Origin: an uncultured Erysipelotrichaceae bacterium
GTDB taxonomy: Bacteria; Bacillota_I; Bacilli_A; RFN20; CAG-826
DNA length: 64,000 bases
Direction of reading: 5' to 3'
Assembly: GCA_902800025.1 (NCBI GenBank)
Contig: CADCDA010000001.1
Coordinates: 24,288-88,287 of the forward strand
In this document: positions 55,312 to 63,652 of the stretch, in pieces
How the letters are laid out: every line of letters begins with the position of its first letter
Position numbering within the stretch: the first letter of the stretch is position 1
Made by a program: the position numbers and the translations under genes
The notes under the pieces: generated by a model
The model's input: only the letters and a program-made list of their open reading frames with translations
What the model was told of the DNA's origin: nothing
The model's database searches: none

Positions 55312-56478
55312 TTATTTAAGTAATTTCTTTATTTCTTCAACTTTATCTAACCTCTCCCAAGGTAAGTTAACATCTGGTCTACCAAAATGGCCATAATTGG
55401 AAATGTCTTGGTATCTAAAAGAAGGTTCCTTTAATGAGAAATTCTTAATAATCATTCCTGGACGGCAATCAAAAACTTTTTCAATAATTTCTAAAATAAC
55501 ATCATCACTATACTTAGCGGTTTTAAATGTCTTGATGCCAACACTTAATGGGTAATTAACTCCAATCGCATAAGCGAGTTGAACTTCTAAACGGTCTGCT
55601 ACTCCAGCAGCCACTAAGTTTTTAGCGATATATCTAGCCATATACGCACCACTTCTATCAACTTTAGAAGGATCTTTTCCAGAGAACGCTCCTCCTCCGT
55701 GATGAGCGCTTCCTCCATATGTATCAACAATAATTTTTCTTCCAGTTAACCCAGTGTCACCAGCTGGTCCGCCAATAACAAATCGACCAGTTGGATTAAT
55801 TAAATATTTAAAATCTTCATTAAATCCAAAGCTTCTTGCAACCTTTACCATGATTTTATCATGAATATATTTTTTGAATTCATCTAAATCGACATCTGGA
55901 TCATGTTGTACTGACATTAAAATATTATCGATTCTTAAATGATTTGGATCAGTGTAATCAATTGTCACTTGACTCTTCATATCCGGTCTAGCGCCTTTGA
56001 AGATTCCTTTATGTCTTTGTTCGCTTGCTTCTCTTACTAATTTATGAGCAAAAACGATAGGAAGTGGCATATATCCTTCAGTTTCATTAGTTGCATAACC
56101 AAACATCATTCCTTGGTCACCTGCTCCTAAATCTTCTGGATTAACTTGACTGACGCCCATATTGATATCGCTAGATTGTTGTTGGATTTTATCCACTATT
56201 TCAATTGAATGATAATCGCATCCATATTCTGGTTTGTCATATCCAATCTTCTTAAGAACACTTTTAACAATTGATACGACATCAATCTTTTCTTTGCAGG
56301 TAATTTCTCCTCCAACAAGAATGAAATTAGTAGTCGCAAAACATTCGCAAGCCACGTGAGCGTTTTTATCAACTTTTAAACAAGCATCTAAGACTGCGTC
56401 ACTAATTTGATCGCAGACTTTATCTGGATGCCCTTCACTGACGGATTCCGATGTAAATAAGATTTTTTCTTTTGTCAT
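55312..56478 (-). CDS. metK: S-adenosylmethionine synthetase
   Basis: 388 residues making SAM from methionine and ATP. Signatures are complete: SESVSEGHPDKVCDQISDAVLD near the N-terminus, GAGDQGMMFGYA, GGAFSGKDPSKVDRS and a RPDVNLPWE end. ATG 56478 follows AGGAG. Expression is probably controlled by the SAM riboswitch and the terminator immediately upstream. Confidence 0.96.
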   Translation of the reverse strand: MTKEKILFTSESVSEGHPDKVCDQISDAVLDACLKVDKNAHVACECFATTNFILVGGEITCKEKIDVVSIVKSVLKKIGYDKPEYGCDYHSIEIVDKIQQQSSDINMGVSQVNPEDLGAGDQGMMFGYATNETEGYMPLPIVFAHKLVREASEQRHKGIFKGARPDMKSQVTIDYTDPNHLRIDNILMSVQHDPDVDLDEFKKYIHDKIMVKVARSFGFNEDFKYLINPTGRFVIGGPAGDTGLTGRKIIVDTYGGSAHHGGGAFSGKDPSKVDRSGAYMARYIAKNLVAAGVADRLEVQLAYAIGVNYPLSVGIKTFKTAKYSDDVILEIIEKVFDCRPGMIIKNFSLKEPSFRYQDISNYGHFGRPDVNLPWERLDKVEEIKKLLK

Positions 56479-56500
56479 GTTGTTATTTCTCCTATAAAAA

Positions 56501-56523
56501 ACTCCTCCCAGAATGGGAGAAGT
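56501..56523 (-). terminator. Riboswitch expression-platform terminator before metK
   Basis: Stem ACTTCTCCCA/TGGGAGGAGT followed by TTTTTT on the minus strand, about 25 bases before metK. GAGAAG just upstream can pair with CTTCTC of its 5' arm as an antiterminator. Confidence 0.82.
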
Positions 56524-56539
56524 TTCATAGTCTTCTCAT

Positions 56540-56642
56540 CTTATCGTTCAGGGTTCTGGGTCCCTGCTAAGGAAGAGCACTTACTCGCTACTGAGAGTTG
56601 CTACTGTGTTCTTTCATTCCTTGTTACACAGTTCTGGATAAG
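56540..56642 (-). promoter_or_regulatory. SAM riboswitch, S-box superfamily
   Basis: 103-base aptamer on the minus strand upstream of metK. P1 is CTTATC (56637-56642) with GATAAG (56540-56545). P2 is CTGTGT/ACACAG. The P2 loop AAGGAA can pair with TTCCTT of J3/4 (56569-56574), forming the S-box pseudoknot. P3 is ACTC/GAGT and P4 CAGGG/CCCTG. AGCAAC after P2 and GTGCTCTTCC resemble the SAM-I core words GGCAACC and GGTGCTAATTCC. P2 is short and lacks a clear kink-turn, so it may be a diverged or SAM-IV-like form. With the terminator it would turn metK off when SAM is high. Confidence 0.75.
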
Positions 56643-56911
56643 CTTTATATATCTTATGTGACATCCTCCCCTACTTATAGAAGATAGGGGGCTTCCCACT
56701 CAAGAAATCTAGTGATTTCAGTATCAATGGGCTATCCCCGAGAGTCCCTCGGTTAATGATATTTTATAACAAGATATCAAACTTGTTTATAGTTATTTAA
56801 TTAGAAGGATTAAGAATCATTCTCATTCCTTCTTTTTTAATGTTGATTGCCGCGTTATGGTCGCGGTTATGTTTAACACCACAATTTGGGCCTTCATAAT
56901 ATTCAATATCT
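56643..56911 (-). mobile_element. Remnant of an IS200/IS605-type (TnpB) element, right end and omega-RNA-like region
   Basis: On the minus strand the end of a TnpB gene is followed by about 150 bases that include a CCCCTA/TAGGGG hairpin (56668-56690) and GAGGATGTCA, the usual IS605 right-end/reRNA layout. The element is truncated on the TnpB side. The right end lies only about 20 bases before the SAM riboswitch P1 arm, so it forms the 5' flank of metK's leader. Confidence 0.65.
56797..56911 (-). pseudogene. tnpB: Truncated tnpB, C-terminal piece
   Basis: Last ~38 codons of TnpB: YYEGPNCGVKHNRDHNAAIN with the zinc-ribbon Cys and the RDxNAAxN active-site end, then a stop at 56797-56799. Upstream sequence ends at a 22-bp perfect palindrome. 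No upstream coding part remains, so it cannot be functional. Confidence 0.75.
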
Positions 56912-56916
56912 AAGTT

Positions 56917-56938
56917 AGATATCAATTAATTGATATCT
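56917..56938. repeat. 22-bp perfect palindrome at the tnpB breakpoint
   Basis: AGATATCAATT/AATTGATATCT, centred on 56927/56928, right where tnpB homology ends. Between here and 57092 only AT-rich DNA and a CCCCAC/GTGGGG hairpin (57026-57066 area) are seen, possibly the left end of the element. Confidence 0.7.
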
Positions 56939-57092
56939 TTCTTACATATTAATTATATCAAATCTATAAATGTTTTTATATAACATCTTTCACTTTTTTA
57001 ATCTTTTTTTGTCAAATTCAACCCCCACCTATAGAGGTATCCATCAATTGATAATTGTTGTGGGGTCTTCTTTGAAATTGTGATAAATATAT

Positions 57093-57341
57093 TTATTGAT
57101 TCAAGTATTGTTTTATGGCTTTCGCTAATTGGTCAGGACAGCTCGTTCCGTTTCGGCATTGAATTCCATCAAGTCTTCTCGCCGCTTCTTCTAGTGGCAT
57201 ACCAACGAGTAAGGCCGCTAAACCTTGAGTATTGCCTGGACAACCACGAACGATTTTCACCTTCTTGATGATTCCATCTTCGTGATCGATGAACATCTCA
57301 ACCGAACAAGTTCCTTTTGGATAATAGTGAATAGTTTCCAT
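57093..57341 (-). CDS. TSCPD-domain protein
   Basis: 82 residues of the stand-alone TSCPD family (TIGR03905-like). CSVEMFIDHEDG, RGCPGNTQGLAAL and GTSCPDQLAKAI are visible; the TSCPD motif is also found at the end of ribonucleotide reductases. It binds metal or is a small Fe-S/Zn protein; function unsettled. Its start overlaps the pduL stop by 1 base. Confidence 0.87.
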   Translation of the reverse strand: METIHYYPKGTCSVEMFIDHEDGIIKKVKIVRGCPGNTQGLAALLVGMPLEEAARRLDGIQCRNGTSCPDQLAKAIKQYLNQ

Positions 57342-57913
57342 TATTTAACAATTCTTCCGTAGACTGTTCCACTGCAACCAGCCGCATTACTTTCATCGGT
57401 ATCGATGTGCATTGCTAAAGCAAAGTCGTCTCTAACTCTAACAACGACATCACCGAAGATAAGGCTTCTTTCAGCGGTGTTAACTTCCACTTTAACGATT
57501 TCACCATTCTTGACACCGAATTCTTCAGCGTCTTTTGGTGTCATATGAATATGTCTTTTAGCAACTATGCATCCTTCTTCAAGTTCGAGTTCACCAGCAG
57601 GACCAACGAGTTTAATTGGTGCGCTACCTTTGGTATCTCCACTTTCTCTAATAACAGCGTTAACGCCTAATGTTCTAGCATCTGTCGCACTGACTTCAAC
57701 TTGAGCGCTCTTTCTAAATGGTCCAAGAATGCTAACGTTAGCAATGGTCTTTTTTGGTCCGACGATATCAAGTCTAGAAAAAGAAACGAATTGTCCTGGT
57801 TGGCTTAATGGTGCTCTGACTTCGAGTTTTGCATCTTCACCAAAAAGGATTTTGAATTGTTCTTCGTTGACATGAATATGTCTTGCACTTGTTTCAACTA
57901 ATATTTCTTTCAT
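57341..57913 (-). CDS. pduL: Phosphate propanoyl/acetyltransferase PduL
   Basis: 190 residues. The two His clusters SARHIHV (8-14) and AKRHIHM bind Zn. It interconverts acyl-CoA and acyl-phosphate. There is no microcompartment-targeting N-terminal peptide and no pdu/eut genes nearby, so it probably serves as the phosphotransacetylase for acetate production. It is co-transcribed with the TSCPD gene. Confidence 0.92.
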   Translation of the reverse strand: MKEILVETSARHIHVNEEQFKILFGEDAKLEVRAPLSQPGQFVSFSRLDIVGPKKTIANVSILGPFRKSAQVEVSATDARTLGVNAVIRESGDTKGSAPIKLVGPAGELELEEGCIVAKRHIHMTPKDAEEFGVKNGEIVKVEVNTAERSLIFGDVVVRVRDDFALAMHIDTDESNAAGCSGTVYGRIVK

Positions 57914-57976
57914 TTTATTTTTACCTCTTAAGCGTATGATATTTTATCAAATATCGAAACAAAAATCATTATACTC

Positions 57977-58005
57977 TTGTCTTTTATTTATATTTTTCAT
58001 AAAAT
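57977..58005 (+). promoter_or_regulatory. Promoter of tRNA-Leu
   Basis: -35 TTGTCT (57977-57982), 17-base spacer, -10 TAAAAT (58000-58005), about 20 bases before the tRNA. Confidence 0.6.
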
Positions 58006-58024
58006 ATTCAAGCAACTTGGAAAT

Positions 58025-58109
58025 GCGCAGGTGGCGGAACTGGTAGACGCGTACGTTTGAGGGGCGTATATCGCAAGATGTGTGAGTTCGATTCTCATCC
58101 CGCGCACCA
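58025..58109 (+). tRNA. tRNA-Leu (GAG)
   Basis: Class II tRNA with a long variable arm. Anticodon stem TACGT/GCGTA encloses the loop TTGAGGG, anticodon GAG. CCA is encoded at 58107-58109. The acceptor stem GCGCAGG/CCCGCGC has one A-C mismatch at position 5. Confidence 0.92.
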
Positions 58110-58120
58110 AATTGATTATA

Positions 58121-58139
58121 ACAGTAGAATATCTACTGT
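58121..58139 (+). terminator. Terminator after tRNA-Leu
   Basis: Stem ACAGTAGA/TCTACTGT with a 3-base loop and TTTTTCTTTT following. Confidence 0.78.
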
Positions 58140-58534
58140 TTTTCTTTTGCTTTAATCTGAATAGCCCTAATAAAATGTCCAATAATTGTAGCTTCTGAAC
58201 GCGCTAAAAGACCGAAGATATTGATAAAATATGGGATATTATAAATAAAAAGGATTCCCACTAGGCGATTGTTAATACAATCACGGGTGAATTCCATAAT
58301 TATAAAATCATAATTTTTATAGAAACTCAATAAAAAGGATTGTTTTTAATGCAATGCAAAACACCCTGTTCGCTATATGCGCTCAAGAAAAGTGTCTATG
58401 TGGATAATATGTGATAAGCGCCAATTCTTGGAAATAGTCTAACAATTGACTGGACCAGACTCGTAAAAATAAAAATCTTGTTTTTGTTGTTCATAAACTA
58501 TTTAATTAAAAATAGAAAGGAGTTACATATAACA
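58140..58534. other. Intergenic stretch without recognised gene
   Basis: Nearly 400 bases with no convincing gene. A 65-codon frame on the minus strand has no ribosome binding site and no visible family. At 58453-58463 is CCAGACTCGTA, also found in repeat B (42098-42139) on the other strand. Confidence 0.5.
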
Positions 58535-59104
58535 ATGAAAGATAAGTTAACATTAAGAAACCTTTTAATCTGCATCGGTGGATTCTTTGGTATCTTGGTT
58601 TTCGTTTTCTCATTCTTACCAGCCGTTAGATATACCAACGCAATGGCGGACGCTGAATATCTCCATATTCTTTGGGGCGCTGATGCAGTTAAAAACATGG
58701 CAAATGGCAAAGTCGAACCATTACAAGGCGCAGACAAATTGGGTCCATCTGTTTTAGCATTAGTTGGTACCATCTTAGTCATCCTTGGCACAGTTTGCGC
58801 TATCGTTATGATTTTCCTTGGTGAGAAAATCTTTAAAGATGAGAAAATTAGAAAGATCGTCTTATTTGTTGCTGGCGGATTAATCGTTCTCGGTGGTATC
58901 TTTACATTCTTTACACTCGAAGGATTCTATTCTGAAGTTGCAAAGAAAGCTGGAATTACTGTTGAACAATACAAGAAACAACTCGAAGCAGCCAATACTA
59001 CAGTCAGCTGTGGTTTACCAATCGTTAGTGGTATTCTTGCTATCCTTGGTGGCGGTGCTATCATCGGTTCACAATTCATCCCAGACAAGAAATTAGGCAA
59101 ATAA
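58535..59104 (+). CDS. Membrane protein, unknown
   Basis: 189 residues with about four membrane segments (roughly 8-30, 70-92, 105-127 and 158-180), no family recognised. The start is ATG 58535 behind AAAGGAG; an upstream TTG at 58478 includes that site. Single gene. Confidence 0.7.
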   Translation: MKDKLTLRNLLICIGGFFGILVFVFSFLPAVRYTNAMADAEYLHILWGADAVKNMANGKVEPLQGADKLGPSVLALVGTILVILGTVCAIVMIFLGEKIFKDEKIRKIVLFVAGGLIVLGGIFTFFTLEGFYSEVAKKAGITVEQYKKQLEAANTTVSCGLPIVSGILAILGGGAIIGSQFIPDKKLGK

Positions 59105-59125
59105 TTTCAAGTAACTCAAAAAAAG

Positions 59126-59155
59126 AAGAGACGATGCTCTCGAGAGTCGTCTCTT
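59126..59155. terminator. Bidirectional terminator
   Basis: Stem AAGAGACGA/TCGTCTCTT with an inner CTC/GAG, T tracts on both sides, between the membrane protein gene and the M3 peptidase gene. Confidence 0.78.
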
Positions 59156-59177
59156 TTCTTTTTATATAAATAATTAA

Positions 59178-60887
59178 TTAAAACTTTGAAGTATCAAATC
59201 CGTCTAATACTTTAAGAAGAGGTTTGATGTTCTTTTTAACGTTTCCTTCTTCAAACGGATTTCTTAAATGAACCTTCTCTAATAATCCGGTAAATGGTAG
59301 GGTTCCGCCTAATTTACAAAGTTTGACGTATTTCTTCCATGCCTTTTCATGGTTTTTAAGATCTTCCGCTAAGAATTGGAAGGCCACTACTTGAGCTAAG
59401 GTGTAATCGATGTAATAGAATGGAGAACCAAAGACGTGTCCTTGTCTAAGCCACCATGTACCTTTAGCAAGATGTGGGCAATAATCATACTTCTTATGTG
59501 GGAGATTAGCTTGTTCAATCTCTAAATATTTAGTGCATCTTTCATCATGAGTGGCATTTGGATGCTCATAAACCCAGTGTTGGAACTCATCAATAGTGAT
59601 ACCATAAGGTAAGAATTCAATCGCATCGCATAAGTGAGCGTATCTATATTTATCAGCGTCTTTGCCAAAGAAGTTTTCCATATATGGCCAAGAGAAGAAT
59701 TCCATACTCATGGAGTGAATTTCACAGCTCTCTAAAGTTGGGTTTTGATATTCAGGAATTTTAATTCCACTACTGAGATATGCTTGGAAAGCATGTCCAC
59801 CTTCATGACACAAAACATTAACATCGCCTTCAGTGCCATTGAAGTTAGAGAAGATGAATGGTGCTTTATATCTTGGGAAATAGGTACAATATCCTCCAGG
59901 TGCTTTACCGGCTCTAGCGTCTAAATCAAGCAAGTGATTATCAATCATAAAATTGATAAATGTATTGCTTTCTGGAGACATATGTTCATACATATCTTTG
60001 GCGATCGCGGTGAGTTTAACACTATCACCAACTGGTTTTGGATTGCCACTTAAGAATTTGAGATTATAGTCAAATGCTTGTGGGTTTTTAATTCCTAAAG
60101 ATTTAATTTGTTTCTTTAATAATTTTTGAGCAACAGGAACAACGTTTGCTTTGATTTGTTCACGGTATCCTTTAACCATCTTCGCATCATAGTCAGTTCT
60201 TCCTAAACGGATATATCCGAGTTCAACGAAGTTTTTAAACCCGAGTTTCTTTGCGATTGTGTCACGAAGATGAACAAGTTTATCATAGATATCTCCGATT
60301 TCTTGTTCGTGTTCACCAATCCATTTATCCATAGCAATAGACGCTTCTTTTCTTGTTTCACGGTCTGCAGAAGTTGTGAACTTACCTAATTGAGATAAGT
60401 TATAAACTTCACCTCTGAATTCGATTTGCGCGCCACCCATGATTTCATCATATTTACTGGTGAGCTTATTTTCTTCGATTAATTCAGGAATGATTTTTGG
60501 ATCGAATGTCTTTTGATTATTTTCGTAAATCTTAAAGAGATATTTTCCGTATAGTTGCTCTAAATCTTTTCTATACTTTGCTTTTAGCAAAATCTTTTCA
60601 AATTTTGTTGAGTAGTCAGAGAAGATAGGCGACATTTCATCAATCTTATCTTGTGCGTTCTTATAGACTTTGGAACGAGTATCTAGGGAGTATCTCACTC
60701 CGATAATGCCCATATCGGTTCCTAATTCTTCAGAATACTTATTCCAATGTTTAATTGCGACTTTCGCGGTATTCGCACTACCGCATTCTTCTAACTCTTG
60801 AATCAAAGATTCGAGTTTCGCGGACACTTTTTTTTCATTTGGGACACGTAATGGGTAATCTTCAAATTTAATGTTGTTATTTTTCAT
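59178..60887 (-). CDS. M3-family oligoendopeptidase
   Basis: 569 residues, cytoplasmic Zn peptidase of the PepF/M3B type. HEGGH (361-365) is the zinc site with a Glu near 390 (TLESCEIHS) as the third ligand. It degrades short peptides to feed fermentation. It lies 8 bases downstream of gpmI in the same transcript. Confidence 0.92.
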   Translation of the reverse strand: MKNNNIKFEDYPLRVPNEKKVSAKLESLIQELEECGSANTAKVAIKHWNKYSEELGTDMGIIGVRYSLDTRSKVYKNAQDKIDEMSPIFSDYSTKFEKILLKAKYRKDLEQLYGKYLFKIYENNQKTFDPKIIPELIEENKLTSKYDEIMGGAQIEFRGEVYNLSQLGKFTTSADRETRKEASIAMDKWIGEHEQEIGDIYDKLVHLRDTIAKKLGFKNFVELGYIRLGRTDYDAKMVKGYREQIKANVVPVAQKLLKKQIKSLGIKNPQAFDYNLKFLSGNPKPVGDSVKLTAIAKDMYEHMSPESNTFINFMIDNHLLDLDARAGKAPGGYCTYFPRYKAPFIFSNFNGTEGDVNVLCHEGGHAFQAYLSSGIKIPEYQNPTLESCEIHSMSMEFFSWPYMENFFGKDADKYRYAHLCDAIEFLPYGITIDEFQHWVYEHPNATHDERCTKYLEIEQANLPHKKYDYCPHLAKGTWWLRQGHVFGSPFYYIDYTLAQVVAFQFLAEDLKNHEKAWKKYVKLCKLGGTLPFTGLLEKVHLRNPFEEGNVKKNIKPLLKVLDGFDTSKF

Positions 60888-60895
60888 ATAATCAC

Positions 60896-62503
60896 CTACT
60901 TAACAATTAATGATTCGCCAGTCATTTCGGCTGGTTTTTCTAAGCCTAAGAGTTCAAGCATAGTTGGAGCAATATCCGCTAACTTACCTTCTTTTTCTCT
61001 TAGTTTGATATCAGTTCTGTTAATACAGAATGGGACTAAGTTTGTGGTGTGAGCAGTCATTGGCTTACCCTTTTCATCAATGATTTCTTCAACGTTACCG
61101 TGATCTGCTGTAACGAGTAAGGTTGCACCATTTTCATCACACCAATCGATAATCTTACCAACGCAGTAGTCAACAGTTTCAACAGCTTTGACGCAAGCGT
61201 CATGGACAGCGGTATGGCCAACCATGTCACAGTTAGCGAAGTTAAGAATAACGACATCTAAGTCTTTCTTGTTTAACTCTTTAAGTAAGGCATCTAAGAC
61301 GAGATAAGCACTCATTTCTGGTTGCATATCATAAGTTGGAACTTTTGGTGAGTTGATAAGAACTCTTCTACAGCCTTTAAGTTCTGGTCTTTCGACTCCA
61401 TCAAAGTTCATAGTGCCGTCAAAGAAGAATGTCACGTGAGCGTATTTTTCTGTTTCCGCAATTCTGAGTTGGGTTAAACCCTTATCAGCAAGATATTGTC
61501 CTAAGATGTTTGTAAGCTTTTGTGGTTCAAAAGCGATAACACCTTTAACGCTATCAGCGTACTTCATCGTACACACGTAGAATATATTCTTTAATGGATG
61601 CGCTGGAGCGTAAGCTTTCCAGGCTGGAGTTCCATCATCTTTAATTGCAGGATGTTCATAGAACATTGGGTTAGTAAATAATGTGGAGATTTGAATCGCT
61701 CTATCTGGACGATAGTTCATAAAGATAATCGCATCATTATCGCCAATTCTTCCATCGACATTTGCGTTATATGAAGGAATTAAGAATTCATCACTTGGTG
61801 CTTTGCCTTGAGCAGGAAGCACTTTTTCATATTGCTCTTTAAAGAATTCATGGTAATCAGTGAAGCTTGGTCCATCATGATCCACTAAGACACGATAGTG
61901 AACATCGACACGGTCCATGTTCTTGTCTCTATCCATACCCCAGTAACGTCCACCGATATCAGCGATATGACCGAAGTGTAATTCGTCCATCTTCTTTTGA
62001 ATCATATCAACATATTTAACACCAGCTTGTGGATCGACATCTCTTCCATCCATAAAGCAGTGCATATAGACATCATCGAGGCCACTTCTTGCGGCTAATT
62101 CGATAATCGCTAAGATGTGTCTGATGTGTGAGTGAACACCACCATCACTAACTAAGCCAAAGATATGTAACTTAGAATGATTCTTTTTCGCGTGCTCAAT
62201 TGCAGCGAGATATTTCTCATTTTTATAGAAGTCTCCATCTTTGATGGCCTTGTTAATAAGTGTTAAGGATTGATAAACAATTCTTCCAGCACCCATATTC
62301 ATATGACCAACTTCAGAGTTACCCATTTGTCCATCAGGTAAACCGACATATTCGCCAGAGGCATTTATCTCTGTATAAGAATGTGTTTTAAAGTAACGGT
62401 CAAGGTTTGGCTTCTTGGCTTCTAAAACTGCATTACCGACTGGATTTTTTCTAATTCCATAGCCGTCCATAATGCATAGAATGACAGGTCTTTTATTTTC
62501 CAT
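60896..62503 (-). CDS. gpmI: 2,3-bisphosphoglycerate-independent phosphoglycerate mutase
   Basis: 535 residues, Mn-dependent, of the alkaline phosphatase fold. IMDGYG (11-16) and the catalytic Ser63 in GNSEVGHMNMGAG are intact, with TADHGNVEE near the C-terminus. It interconverts 3- and 2-phosphoglycerate in glycolysis. Start ATG 62503, with AGGAG upstream. Somewhat longer than the usual 510 residues. Confidence 0.95.
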   Translation of the reverse strand: MENKRPVILCIMDGYGIRKNPVGNAVLEAKKPNLDRYFKTHSYTEINASGEYVGLPDGQMGNSEVGHMNMGAGRIVYQSLTLINKAIKDGDFYKNEKYLAAIEHAKKNHSKLHIFGLVSDGGVHSHIRHILAIIELAARSGLDDVYMHCFMDGRDVDPQAGVKYVDMIQKKMDELHFGHIADIGGRYWGMDRDKNMDRVDVHYRVLVDHDGPSFTDYHEFFKEQYEKVLPAQGKAPSDEFLIPSYNANVDGRIGDNDAIIFMNYRPDRAIQISTLFTNPMFYEHPAIKDDGTPAWKAYAPAHPLKNIFYVCTMKYADSVKGVIAFEPQKLTNILGQYLADKGLTQLRIAETEKYAHVTFFFDGTMNFDGVERPELKGCRRVLINSPKVPTYDMQPEMSAYLVLDALLKELNKKDLDVVILNFANCDMVGHTAVHDACVKAVETVDYCVGKIIDWCDENGATLLVTADHGNVEEIIDEKGKPMTAHTTNLVPFCINRTDIKLREKEGKLADIAPTMLELLGLEKPAEMTGESLIVK

Positions 62504-62720
62504 AAGATATTAAATCTCCTTTTAGACGATTATTATTGTAAAGGAAAACACGTTTTCCAGCAAACAATATGATAATTAAAGTTAGTTATATATAGCAAAG
62601 AATAAGTTTATCGATAAATTTCCCAACTAAAAAATACAAATTAGTAGGTTATTTATGGCTGTAAAACAACATTTGACCTATATTATCGAATGTGATAATA
62701 TACTTCTCGAGGTATTTATA

Positions 62721-63557
62721 ATGAAACAACCAATTGTTGCCATCATGTACGATTTTGATAAGACCTTATCCACAACTGATATGCAAAACTACAGTTTTAT
62801 TCCTATGCTCGGATTAACACCTCAAGAATTCTGGGGCGCTACCGGTAAATTCTCGGAAGAAACAGGTTGTGAAAGAATTCTTTCATACATGTTCATGATG
62901 ATCAAAAAAGCTCAAGAGAAAGGTATCACTTTAACTCGTGAACTTTTAAGAGAGTGTGGCAAGAACATTAAGTACCATCCTGGCGTCACTACATGGTTCG
63001 ATAGAATCAATAATTACGGAGCTTCCAAAGGTGTTCAAGTTGAACACTACCTTGTTTCAAGCGGAACAAAAGAAATTCTCGAAGGCTGCTCTATCTATGA
63101 TAAGTTCACAAAAGTCTATGGTTGTGAATTCTACTATGAAAACGATGTTCCAGTGTGGCCAAAGCTTGCAATTAACTACACTCAAAAAACACAGTTTTTC
63201 TTCAGAATCGCCAAAGGTGTCGTTGATATCAAAGATGATGATGCAGTTAATGAAAAGGTTAAAGGTAGTTTAAGAATTCCATACGAAAATATCGTTTATA
63301 TTGGTGATGGAATGACTGACGTAGCATGTATGACTTTAGTTAACAAGAATCACGGATACTCCATCGGTGTTTACACAGATAGCAACCGTGAGCAAGTCGG
63401 ACAAATTAGAAAAGACCAACGTTGCCGTTTTGTTGTTAAAGCTGATTATTCTCAAGATAAAGATATGGAGAAAGTATTCAAGCTCATCATTGATGATGTC
63501 TCCAATAGATTTACTCTTAGAGCCAAAGAAGAAGCCTTAGCGAATAAAAACGAATAG
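62721..63557 (+). CDS. HAD-superfamily phosphatase
   Basis: 278 residues. HAD motif I is DFDKTLS (nucleophile Asp near residue 11), motif II SSGT and motif IV GDGMTDVACM. A cap domain lies between motifs I and II. The start ATG 62721 has a GAGG site 8 bases upstream; an earlier ATG at 62655 adds 22 residues without such a site. Single gene with its own terminator. Substrate unknown. Confidence 0.88.
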   Translation: MKQPIVAIMYDFDKTLSTTDMQNYSFIPMLGLTPQEFWGATGKFSEETGCERILSYMFMMIKKAQEKGITLTRELLRECGKNIKYHPGVTTWFDRINNYGASKGVQVEHYLVSSGTKEILEGCSIYDKFTKVYGCEFYYENDVPVWPKLAINYTQKTQFFFRIAKGVVDIKDDDAVNEKVKGSLRIPYENIVYIGDGMTDVACMTLVNKNHGYSIGVYTDSNREQVGQIRKDQRCRFVVKADYSQDKDMEKVFKLIIDDVSNRFTLRAKEEALANKNE

Positions 63558-63575
63558 AAGCTAAACTTAAAAATT

Positions 63576-63602
63576 AATGACCTTGATATATTCATGGTCA
63601 TT
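63576..63602 (+). terminator. Terminator after the HAD gene
   Basis: Stem AATGACC/GGTCATT followed by TTTTTTT, about 20 bases past the stop. Confidence 0.8.
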
Positions 63603-63652
63603 TTTTTAATATTTTCGTTTAATCCACTACTTCATAGTGATAAATTATATTT

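Noticed and set aside
56501..56642. T-box leader before metK
   Set aside because: No T-box motif (AGGGTGGNACCGCG) or specifier loop; S-box-type stems fit better.
57997..58182. Minus-strand frame of 61 codons
   Set aside because: It is the reverse reading of tRNA-Leu (58025-58109), a known source of false small proteins.
58133..58330. Minus-strand frame of 65 codons, hydrophobic
   Set aside because: No ribosome binding site and no recognised family, lying in a gap after the tRNA terminator; not kept as a gene.
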